DNA of 64,000 bases from Thomasclavelia ramosa DSM 1402 (GTDB lineage Bacteria; Bacillota_I; Bacilli_A; Erysipelotrichales; Coprobacillaceae), in NCBI RefSeq assembly GCF_014131695.1, contig NZ_CP036346.1, positions 1 to 64,000 of the forward strand, given 5' to 3'. Position 1 is the first letter of the stretch, and every line of letters begins with the position of its first letter. Shown here piece by piece: positions 57,175 through 64,000 of this stretch. The notes beneath the pieces were generated by a model. The model saw nothing but the letters and a program-made list of their open reading frames with translations. It ran no database searches and had not been told where the DNA came from. The translations under genes and the position numbers were made by a program.

Positions 57175-58734
57175 ATGAGAATTTATTTCCGGGGAAATTT
57201 ATACGGTTGTAATCAGGCAACTGCTTTTGTAGAAGATAAGGGAAAAATTATCTTTATCGGAAGTGATAAGGAAGCATTAAAATATTCTGGTGAACAAATT
57301 GATTTAAATAATAAATATGTATATCCAGGTTTTAATGATTCGCATATGCATTTAGTTAATTATGGTCAAAGTTTAAAAAATGTTCTATTAGAAAAGCATA
57401 CTAATTCGCTTAAAGCACTTTTAGAAGAATTAAAGAAACATTTAGTAAAGGGGCAGTGGCTGATTGGGCGGGGCTGGAATCATGATTATTTTACAGATGA
57501 ACAGCGTTTTCCTACCCGAAAAGATCTTGATATGATTAGTGAAGAGGAACCGATTGTAATTACGCGGACTTGTGGACATATCTTAGTTGCTAATAGCAAA
57601 GCAATTGAATTAGCAAATATTACCAGTGAAGCAGTCGAGGGCGGCTATTTTGATTTAGATGCAGGATTATTTCAAGAAAATGCACTTTATTTGATCTATG
57701 ATACAATCCCTCAGCCAACTATTGAAGAAATAAAAGATAATATTTTAATCGCTCAAAAAGAGTTACATAGTTATGGAATAACATCTGTTCAAAGTGACGA
57801 TCTCTTGAGTGCCACTAGTGATTATCATGATGCTCTACAGGCTTTTGAACAATTAAGAGCAGAAAATAAACTAACGATAAGAGTTTACGAACAAGCACAG
57901 TTGCCGACGTTAAAAGCCTTAAAAGAGTTTATTAATTTAGGTTATTGTACCGGTAGTGGTGATGAGTTTTTTAAAATAGGCCCATTAAAAATGCTTGGGG
58001 ATGGATCATTAGGAGCACGAACTGCTTTTTTAAGTAAGCCTTATTATGATGCACCTAAGACACGAGGAATTCCTGTTTTTAGTCGTGAAGAAATCAAAAT
58101 GATGTTTGACTACGCTAATCGTCATGAGATGCAGATTGCTATTCACGCAATTGGTGATGGAATCTTAGATTGGATTTTTGAAGGATACGAAAATGCGTTA
58201 AAAAACTATTCTCGTGAAGATCCACGACATGGTATTGTGCATTGTCAGATCACTCGAGAAGATCAGTTGCTTAAATATCAGCAGTTACATTTACATGCTT
58301 ATATTCAAAGTGTCTTTTTAGATTATGATAATCATATTATTAATCAAAGGGTTTCTCCCCAACTAGCACAAACATCATATAATTTTAAAACACTTCGTAA
58401 TATAACGACTATTTCTAATGGGTCAGACTGTCCAGTTGAAGCCCCAGATGTTTTAAAAGGGATTCAATTAGCGGTTACAAGAACATCTATCGATGGGACT
58501 GGACCATATCTAAAAGAGCAGGCATTAACTAGAGAAGAAGCGATCGAGTCGTTTACGATCGGTGGTGCATATGCTTCATTTGAAGAAGAGGTCAAAGGAA
58601 CTTTGGAGGTAGGAAAGTATTGCGATTTTGTTGTGCTTAGTGATAATATATTAGACGTAGATGTTCAGCATATTAAAGACATTAAAGTATTGGCTACTTA
58701 TGTAGGTGGGCAATTAGTCTATGGAGGTCAGTAA
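57175..58734 (+). CDS. Amidohydrolase, YtcJ-like
   Basis: A 519-residue metal-dependent hydrolase of the amidohydrolase 3 group. The metal H-x-H is in FNDSHMHLVNYG, with later motifs GDGSLGARTAFL, QIAIHAIGDG, HGIVHCQI and SNGSDCPVEAPDVL. YtcJ-like enzymes hydrolyse amide or formamide bonds; the substrate is unknown. Start after AAAGGGGGA. It is followed immediately by yggS with no gap. Confidence 0.88.
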   Translation: MRIYFRGNLYGCNQATAFVEDKGKIIFIGSDKEALKYSGEQIDLNNKYVYPGFNDSHMHLVNYGQSLKNVLLEKHTNSLKALLEELKKHLVKGQWLIGRGWNHDYFTDEQRFPTRKDLDMISEEEPIVITRTCGHILVANSKAIELANITSEAVEGGYFDLDAGLFQENALYLIYDTIPQPTIEEIKDNILIAQKELHSYGITSVQSDDLLSATSDYHDALQAFEQLRAENKLTIRVYEQAQLPTLKALKEFINLGYCTGSGDEFFKIGPLKMLGDGSLGARTAFLSKPYYDAPKTRGIPVFSREEIKMMFDYANRHEMQIAIHAIGDGILDWIFEGYENALKNYSREDPRHGIVHCQITREDQLLKYQQLHLHAYIQSVFLDYDNHIINQRVSPQLAQTSYNFKTLRNITTISNGSDCPVEAPDVLKGIQLAVTRTSIDGTGPYLKEQALTREEAIESFTIGGAYASFEEEVKGTLEVGKYCDFVVLSDNILDVDVQHIKDIKVLATYVGGQLVYGGQ

Positions 58735-59376
58735 ATGAGAGTAAATGAACAGGCAGTAAAAAATATTTTAAAATCGGTTGGTAATGCTAAATTGGTCGCA
58801 GCAACAAAATATGTTGGAATTGAAGAGATTAATGAATTAGAAAAACTAGGAGTAAAGTATTTTGGCGAAAATCGAGTCCAAGCTTTTTTAGAAAAATATG
58901 AAAAGTATCATGGGGCACAAGAATTTCATATGATAGGAACGCTACAACCAAATAAAGTTAAGTATATAATTGATAAAGTTAGCTTGATTCATTCAATTGA
59001 TAGTTATTCATTAATTAAAGAAGTAGAAAAACAAGCTAAGAAGCATGATTTAAAAATGCCAATATTAATCCAAGTCAATGTAGCAAAAGAGGAAAGTAAG
59101 CATGGTTTTGCAGTAGAAGAAATTGAAGATGTATTTGATTATTTAAAAGAATGTCCCCATTTAATTGTAAAAGGGCTAATGATGATGGCACCACATATTG
59201 ATTCTAATGATACAGCAGTATATTTTAAACAAACAAAGGAGTTATTTGATCAATTAAATTGTAAATATTCAGAGTTTGAAATGACAGAATTATCAATGGG
59301 GATGTCTAATGATTATCACGAAGCGTTAAAGTATGGAGCAACGATGATAAGGGTAGGAAGTGCCTTGTTTGAATAA
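58735..59376 (+). CDS. yggS: PLP homeostasis protein YggS/YlmE family
   Basis: A 213-residue single-domain alanine-racemase-fold protein that binds pyridoxal phosphate and controls its free pool. The PLP lysine lies in LVAATKYVG; FGENRVQAF, HMIGTLQPNKVKYI, ELSMGMSNDYHEA and TMIRVGSALF are all family hallmarks. Family length is about 220-230. It starts on the base after the amidohydrolase stop with GGAGG upstream. Its usual neighbours (sepF, divIVA) are not here. Confidence 0.95.
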   Translation: MRVNEQAVKNILKSVGNAKLVAATKYVGIEEINELEKLGVKYFGENRVQAFLEKYEKYHGAQEFHMIGTLQPNKVKYIIDKVSLIHSIDSYSLIKEVEKQAKKHDLKMPILIQVNVAKEESKHGFAVEEIEDVFDYLKECPHLIVKGLMMMAPHIDSNDTAVYFKQTKELFDQLNCKYSEFEMTELSMGMSNDYHEALKYGATMIRVGSALFE

Positions 59377-59396
59377 AGTAAAGTTTATAGAGTCGC

Positions 59397-59425
59397 GGAG
59401 TTTATTAATTTAAAACTCCTTTTTT
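59397..59425 (+). terminator. yggS terminator
   Basis: GGAGTTT and AAACTCC pair around a 9-base loop, followed by T6. Confidence 0.8.
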
Positions 59426-59448
59426 CATTATAAAATATAATGTATTTT

Positions 59449-59483
59449 AAGAGATTTGGATATTATTTCAAATTTCTTTTTTT
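59449..59483 (+). terminator. Second terminator before the SIS operon
   Basis: AAGAGATTTG and CAAATTTCTT form a 10-bp stem with one G-U, followed by T-rich sequence. With the preceding hairpin it insulates the next operon, whose -10 TATAAT lies at 59552-59557. Confidence 0.65.
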
Positions 59484-59584
59484 ATTGAACTTGTAAAATG
59501 CTTCTCAAGAAATTGAAAGAATTTGCAAATATTTGCTCTTTTGAATTTAGGTATAATGAAATTGTAAAGGAAGGAGGCTTTTAA

Positions 59585-60334
59585 ATGGAAGCTTGGGAAA
59601 ATTATTTTGAAGTTATGGAAAAAGTTGTTGCACAAGTAAAAAATACGCAAAAAGATAATATCAAAAAAGCTGCAAAAATACTTGCTGATACAACTGAAAA
59701 AGGAGGTCTTATTTATGGGTTTGGGACGGGTCATTCTCATTTAGTAGTCGATGATGCATTTTGGCGAGCTGCTACCCCGGCTAATTATTGTGCTTTGCTG
59801 GAACAAAGTGCAACAGGCAGTTTTGAAATTACAAAAAGTTATTACATTGAAAATATGTATGAAATTGGAAAAATGATAGTTGATTATCATCGAATCACCC
59901 CTAATGACTGCATGATTATTATTTCTAATTCTGGCAATAATATTGCACCAGTAGATGCTGCTATAAGGGCAAAAGAAAAGGGAATTCCTATTATTGCGAT
60001 TACTGCAGTGGAATATAGCCAATTCTTAAAGACAAAACATAAGGCAGGAGTAAAGCTTAAAGATGTTGCTGATGTAGTGTTAGATAATTGTTCATTAATA
60101 GGTGATGCGGCAATTGAGATAGAAAATTTTCCTATGAAAGTGGGGGCAACTAGTACAATACCAAATGTCTTTTTACAAAATGCAATATTATGTGAAATGG
60201 TTGATATTTTAGTTAAAAAGGGAATTCACCCGGATGTTTATTACAATGGTCATATGGCTTTTATGAATGAAGATTGTGCTGATCATAATGATAAATTAGT
60301 GGATAAATATTTTTATCGGATAAGGAATTTATGA
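59585..60334 (+). CDS. SIS-domain protein (sugar isomerase-like)
   Basis: A 249-residue single SIS-domain protein. The phosphosugar-binding fold is shown by IYGFGTGHSHLVVDDAFWRA and the second half MIIISNSGNNIAPVDAAIRAK, with IPIIAITAVEYSQFLKTKH. The family is the UPF0309 type. Such proteins bind sugar phosphates and act as isomerases or sensors; substrate is not known. Start after AAGGAGG. It overlaps a paralogous gene by four bases and heads an operon with PTS parts. Confidence 0.88.
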   Translation: MEAWENYFEVMEKVVAQVKNTQKDNIKKAAKILADTTEKGGLIYGFGTGHSHLVVDDAFWRAATPANYCALLEQSATGSFEITKSYYIENMYEIGKMIVDYHRITPNDCMIIISNSGNNIAPVDAAIRAKEKGIPIIAITAVEYSQFLKTKHKAGVKLKDVADVVLDNCSLIGDAAIEIENFPMKVGATSTIPNVFLQNAILCEMVDILVKKGIHPDVYYNGHMAFMNEDCADHNDKLVDKYFYRIRNL

Positions 60335-61077
60335 TGAAAGCAAGATCAAGATACTATCAGCATATTCATGATATTTTAAATAATATTGTAGATTCACAAG
60401 AAGCAGCTATTCAAAAAGCTGCCTTAGAAATGACCCAATGTATTGAAAAGGGACATACGATTTATGCTTTTGGAGCTTCTCATGCGGGAATTCTTACCCA
60501 AGAACTGTTTTATCGGGCTGGTGGATTGGCTTTAATTAATCCAATTATGGCAAAGGAAGTTCAATTAGATGTAAGACCAATAACTCTAACCACGCAAATG
60601 GAGAGACTACCTGGTTATGGGACATTGATTTTAGAGCATACGCCAATACAAAAAGAAGATGTTCTAATTATTCATTCAGTTTCTGGTCGAAATACAATTG
60701 CAATTGATATGGCATTACGGGCTAAGGCAATGGGTGTGATCGTGATTGCTGTTACAAATATAGAATATAGTCAAGCTGTAGTTTCGCGACATGAAACAGG
60801 AAAGAAATTGTTAGATATTGCAGATATTGTTATTGATAATTGTGGAGATTTTGAGGATTCCAGTATTACTATTGATGGTCTAGACCAAAAGGTTGCCCCA
60901 ACCTCTACAATAGCCGGAGCTTTTATTTTAAATAGTGTGATTATTCAAGTAGTAGAAAATCTAGTTAATGACGGCTTCGAACCACCGATTTTTCATAGTG
61001 CTAATATTGATGGAGGTGACGAATATAATCAAAATATCTTAAATCAATATAAAAATCGCATTCATTATATGAAGTGA
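60331..61077 (+). CDS. SIS-domain protein, second paralog
   Basis: A 248-residue homologue of the preceding gene: IYAFGASHAGILTQELFYRA aligns with its IYGFGTGHSHLVVDD segment, and IEYSQAVVSRHETGKKLLDI with AVEYSQFLKTKHKAGVKLKD. The two probably arose by tandem duplication and may work as a heteromer, since SIS enzymes dimerise. The catalytic loop differs (SVSGRNTIAIDMALR instead of SNSGNNIAPVDAAIR), so the substrates may differ. Start overlaps the upstream stop. Confidence 0.88.
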   Translation: MMKARSRYYQHIHDILNNIVDSQEAAIQKAALEMTQCIEKGHTIYAFGASHAGILTQELFYRAGGLALINPIMAKEVQLDVRPITLTTQMERLPGYGTLILEHTPIQKEDVLIIHSVSGRNTIAIDMALRAKAMGVIVIAVTNIEYSQAVVSRHETGKKLLDIADIVIDNCGDFEDSSITIDGLDQKVAPTSTIAGAFILNSVIIQVVENLVNDGFEPPIFHSANIDGGDEYNQNILNQYKNRIHYMK

Positions 61078-61092
61078 GTAGAGAGGAGGCGT

Positions 61093-61137
61093 ATGATTCT
61101 CTTATTGAATCATATGAGGATATCTTATGAATACTAG
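61093..61137 (+). CDS. Possible 14-codon leader peptide before the PRD regulator
   Basis: ATG 61093 lies 5 bases after GAGGAGG, a stronger site than that of the downstream gene. It encodes MILLLNHMRISYEY and ends at TAG 61135-61137, just inside the PRD gene start in another frame. ATGATTC/GAATCAT can pair across it. It could couple translation of the regulator to that of the leader. Confidence 0.4.
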   Translation: MILLLNHMRISYEY

Positions 61138-63226
61138 AAGTGTGGAAATATTGAAGAAGCTGTGCGGCGGAAAAAACTATCAAGTAGAAGATTTAGCACA
61201 TGATTTTGAGATCTCTATTCGAATGATTAGATATGTTATTGATGATATTAATGATTTTTTAGAAACAATAAATATTAAAAAAAATATAATGATAAGAAAT
61301 GGAAAGATTCAGTTTAATATTACTCATCAAGAAAAAGAGATACTGATGAAAGAAATTTCGAATTTGGATAATTATGTATATGCGATAAGTCCGTTTGAAA
61401 GAAAGTGCTATATTTTAGTTTCAATGTGGTGTTGCAGTGAACCACTCACAAGTCAGTATTTTGCTGATGAAATGAATGTTAGTAAAAGTAGTATTGATAA
61501 AGATATTCTTTCGATAAGACAAGAATATGAGGGATATGATTTTTCTATTAATGTAAAAACAGGAAAAGGCAGTTATATAGAGGGTGACGAAAGAGACATA
61601 CGCTCATGTTTCTTTAGAGTTATTGAAAAGAATATTGATTTTAATAAATTTATGCACTTTCAATATACACCAATAACTTTTATTGAAAAGAATATTTATC
61701 GAATGGTCTTCGATAAATACTGGAAAATCATTATTAAAGTTATGAATGATTTTGAAAGTCATAGTGAAAAGAAATTAACCTATTTATCATATAAAGATAT
61801 TTGTATCCATTTAGCTGTTTCTTTGACAAGAATAGAATTAGGGTATGATATCATCCTACATCAAGATTATTTGATTGAGATTTCAAAAACAGAAGGATAT
61901 CATGATGCTCAATTTATTTGTTCACAAATAATGCAGGCATTAAATATTAAGATGTCACAATCAGAAGTTGCTATTATTACGATCTTATTAAATAGTGCTA
62001 GATATACGACTTTAAAGCGATATGTTATCTATGATTGGGCTAATATACAAATGATAGCAACTACTTTAGCCTTTAAAGTAGGAGAAAAACTTAATGTAAA
62101 TTTTAGTCGAGATGAGGAATTGATCAATTCTTTAACCCTCCATTTAGGTCCTACAGTATTTAAACTGCAAAATCAAGTACCGGTTGTTAATCCGAGTTTG
62201 ACAGTTATTAAGAAAAATTATCATGAAGTTTTTATAGCATTATTAGAAACAATTGATGAATTATGCTATAAGGAATTAAAAGGAATTAAAGAGGATGATA
62301 TAGCTTTTTTAACGCTTCATTTTTGTGCCGCTTTAGAGAGAAAAAATCGTTTTAAAGATGTGTATAATGTTGTAATTGTTTGTGTTCATGGTTTTGGGAC
62401 GGCTTCTTTAATGAAGGAGATGATCTGCTCGAGATTTAAAAATATTATTGTGAAGAAAACAGTAACTGAAGAACGGATTTTAAATATAGATCTCAGTAAT
62501 ATCGATTTTATTATTTCAAGTATTGATCTACAAATAATGCAGTGTTTGGTTGTTAAAGTCAATGTAATTTTAAAAGAGAGTGATTATCGATTGATTGAAA
62601 ATGCTATGGAAAAAATTGTTCATCAAAATATTCAAGAAAGTGATACTTTTATGGATGGAATTTTAAGTATTGTTAAGAGAAACTGCGAGATTGTAAACTA
62701 TCAGCAGCTTTTCGATGATTTCAGTGAATATTTTAAAGATTTAGGAATTGATGCAGGAATCAAACTGCAGCCATTATTAAATGAATATTTAACTGCTGAT
62801 AAAGTTCTACTATGTGATACGGTCGATCATTGGGAGACTGCAGTCTGCTGTGCCGGACAAATGCTAGTTAAGAGTCAAGATATTGCAGAATGTTATATTA
62901 AATCAATGATAGATACGGTGAAAAAATCAGGGTCATATATGGTTATTGATGAAGGAATAGCCCTTATTCATGGAGAAATTGATTATGGGGTTAATCAAAC
63001 ATCAATGAGTCTGTTAATTATTAAAAATGGTGTCAAATTTAATCATGATAAATATGATCCAGTGCATATTATTTTATGTTTAGCGGCTAAAGATAATTAT
63101 ACGCACATGAAAGCATTAAATAATTTTATCAAATTTTTAGAGAATATAAGAAATAATGGGATAGAACGTTATTTTGAACTAGACTATGTTTTAGACCAGA
63201 TTAATGAGGTAAGTAAATATGATTAA
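61127..63226 (+). CDS. PRD/EIIB/EIIA-containing PTS-dependent transcriptional regulator
   Basis: A 699-residue regulator of the MtlR/LicR/ManR type. N-terminal helix-turn-helix domains (about 1-110) are followed by two PRD domains with conserved histidines (HLAVSLTRIELGYD, TLHFCAALERKNRF), an EIIB-like domain (about 410-500: VVIVCVHGFGTASLMKE with its cysteine) and a C-terminal EIIA domain (about 545-690: IDEGIALIHGEIDYG with its histidine). Phosphorylation through PTS proteins sets its activity, so it senses uptake of a PTS sugar. It overlaps the next gene by eight bases. Confidence 0.9.
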   Translation: MNTRSVEILKKLCGGKNYQVEDLAHDFEISIRMIRYVIDDINDFLETINIKKNIMIRNGKIQFNITHQEKEILMKEISNLDNYVYAISPFERKCYILVSMWCCSEPLTSQYFADEMNVSKSSIDKDILSIRQEYEGYDFSINVKTGKGSYIEGDERDIRSCFFRVIEKNIDFNKFMHFQYTPITFIEKNIYRMVFDKYWKIIIKVMNDFESHSEKKLTYLSYKDICIHLAVSLTRIELGYDIILHQDYLIEISKTEGYHDAQFICSQIMQALNIKMSQSEVAIITILLNSARYTTLKRYVIYDWANIQMIATTLAFKVGEKLNVNFSRDEELINSLTLHLGPTVFKLQNQVPVVNPSLTVIKKNYHEVFIALLETIDELCYKELKGIKEDDIAFLTLHFCAALERKNRFKDVYNVVIVCVHGFGTASLMKEMICSRFKNIIVKKTVTEERILNIDLSNIDFIISSIDLQIMQCLVVKVNVILKESDYRLIENAMEKIVHQNIQESDTFMDGILSIVKRNCEIVNYQQLFDDFSEYFKDLGIDAGIKLQPLLNEYLTADKVLLCDTVDHWETAVCCAGQMLVKSQDIAECYIKSMIDTVKKSGSYMVIDEGIALIHGEIDYGVNQTSMSLLIIKNGVKFNHDKYDPVHIILCLAAKDNYTHMKALNNFIKFLENIRNNGIERYFELDYVLDQINEVSKYD

Positions 63227-64000
63227 ATATATAAAAGAGAATTGTGTGGATTTTTATAAAGAGTGCCATGATTGGAAAGAAGCAATTGTCTATGCTGGTT
63301 ATCTATTAGAGAAAAATGGCTATATTGATCACCAGTATATAAATGATATGGTGAATATTATTGAAAAAAATGGCCCCTATATTGTAGTCATGCCAGGGGT
63401 TGCCTTGGCTCACGCAAGACCAAATGGTCATGTGTATCAAAATAGTATTAGCTTAGTAACTTTTAAAAATGGAGTGAAGTTTGGACACTCTGTTAATGAT
63501 CCAGTTCGAGTATTGTTAGCGCTTGCAGCTAAAAGTGATGAGGAGCATTTAAAGCTGTTTCAAGAAGTGGCACTATGTCTAATGGATAGAAAATATTTAC
63601 ATAAAATATTTAATGCCCGTTCTTATCAAGATATTTTAAAGGATAATAAAAATATTGATGCTATTAAAGGGGGACTGATAGTTTCTTGTTATGCTGATTC
63701 AGCAATAAATCCCTATATGGACAATTCTATTGCAATTCAATGCCTGGCTCAAAGTTGTGTTGCTGGAGGAGCTAAGGCGATAAGAACAAATTTAGAACAT
63801 GTAAAGGCAATTGCAGAAGTTGTAGATGTTCCGCTTATTGGTATTAAAAAAATCTATAAAGGAGATGATCCGCTTCATTCTAGTTTTAGAATTACACCAA
63901 CAATGGATGAAGTCGATCAGCTAGTTGCAGCTGGCGTTGATGGTATAGCCATAGATGGCACTCAAAGAGAACGTTATGATGATTTATCATTAGAAGAATT
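63219..64000 (+). CDS. PTS EIIA fused to N-acetylmannosamine-6-phosphate 2-epimerase (NanE), partial
   Basis: The gene runs off the window after 260 codons. Residues 1-142 are a PTS EIIA domain of the mannitol/fructose/ascorbate type, with the phosphorylated histidine as His65 in MPGVALAHARPNG and FGHSVNDPVRVLLALAAKSD. From about 147 the chain becomes NanE: GGLIVSCYADSAINPYMD, the alpha/beta-barrel segments VAGGAKAIRTN and VPLIGIKKIYK, then FRITPTMDEVDQLVAAGVDG and IAIDGTQRER. NanE converts ManNAc-6-P to GlcNAc-6-P. A fusion would let the EIIA that phosphorylates an incoming amino sugar and the first catabolic enzyme travel together. There is no stop or gap between the domains; GAGG lies 9 bases before the start. 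Confidence 0.9.
   Translation, partial: MIKYIKENCVDFYKECHDWKEAIVYAGYLLEKNGYIDHQYINDMVNIIEKNGPYIVVMPGVALAHARPNGHVYQNSISLVTFKNGVKFGHSVNDPVRVLLALAAKSDEEHLKLFQEVALCLMDRKYLHKIFNARSYQDILKDNKNIDAIKGGLIVSCYADSAINPYMDNSIAIQCLAQSCVAGGAKAIRTNLEHVKAIAEVVDVPLIGIKKIYKGDDPLHSSFRITPTMDEVDQLVAAGVDGIAIDGTQRERYDDLSLEE

Noticed and set aside
60971-60985. GGCTTCGAACC resembling a tRNA T-arm
   Set aside because: It is inside the second SIS gene, and no acceptor or anticodon arms are near.

Overview
The window is AT-rich, low-GC Firmicutes chromosome that begins at the replication origin: dnaA, dnaN, rlbA (yaaA), recF, gyrB, gyrA, then serS, SRP RNA, tadA, dnaX, recR, tmk, holB, ricT, trmN6, rsmI and metG. The gene content and protein style (a BofA-like small protein beside recR, corrinoid methyltransferases, many c-di-GMP enzymes, IS200) fit a spore-forming gut anaerobe of the Erysipelotrichia, Coprobacillaceae or Thomasclavelia type. 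That assignment is an inference from gene content; no marker was searched. Stops are standard (TAA, TAG, TGA).

Layout. 1-8.8 kb: bipartite oriC with DnaA boxes on both sides of dnaA and a perfect box after dnaN, then the replication and gyrase operon. 8.8-11 kb: a GNAT gene and two decaying genes (HAD phosphatase, methyltransferase). 10.8-12.5 kb: a lysine riboswitch with intrinsic terminator controlling an NhaC-type transporter. 12.6-15.5 kb: a large EAL-PAS c-di-GMP phosphodiesterase. 15.6-19.3 kb: TetR plus MacB/FtsX-type ABC exporter. 19.3-23.1 kb: serS, a HAD phosphatase, and a divergent LysR/YczE-like pair in which both genes are broken. 23.1-27.9 kb: LytTR regulator, DUF3021 membrane protein, ABC-2 exporter and GNAT, with a predicted LytTR operator. 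27.9-29.2 kb: an IS200-type element, a decayed GNAT copy and three tandem hairpins with the same loop. 29.4-37.4 kb: SRP RNA and DNA/RNA housekeeping genes, with a BofA-like 53-residue gene and a CIRCE-controlled hsp20.

34.8-40.3 kb carries four good parS sites (and a weak fifth at 52.6 kb), one forming the relQ terminator. 37.5-39.6 kb: peptidoglycan deacetylase-like protein and a small alarmone synthetase. 39.6-40.6 kb: decayed DNA. 40.66-43.5 kb: T-box, metG and a GntR regulator. 43.9-46.1 kb: membrane dCache-EAL phosphodiesterase. 46.3-52.6 kb: a GntR-type protein with two DNA-binding domains, followed by a five-gene corrinoid methyl-transfer operon that contains every part of an O-demethylase-like system (zinc methyltransferase, reductive activator, DUF1638, corrinoid protein, second methyltransferase). 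52.7-59.4 kb: D-cysteine desulfhydrase-like enzyme, ECF S component, an active-looking diguanylate cyclase, an amidohydrolase and yggS. 59.6-64 kb: two paralogous SIS proteins, a PRD/EIIB/EIIA regulator, and a gene running off the window that fuses a PTS EIIA domain to N-acetylmannosamine-6-phosphate 2-epimerase; together they look like an amino-sugar PTS operon.

The items I would look at first are the EIIA-NanE fusion operon, the corrinoid operon with its two-headed GntR neighbour, the parS cluster with a parS/terminator overlap, and the triple hairpin with constant loop at 29.05-29.13 kb.
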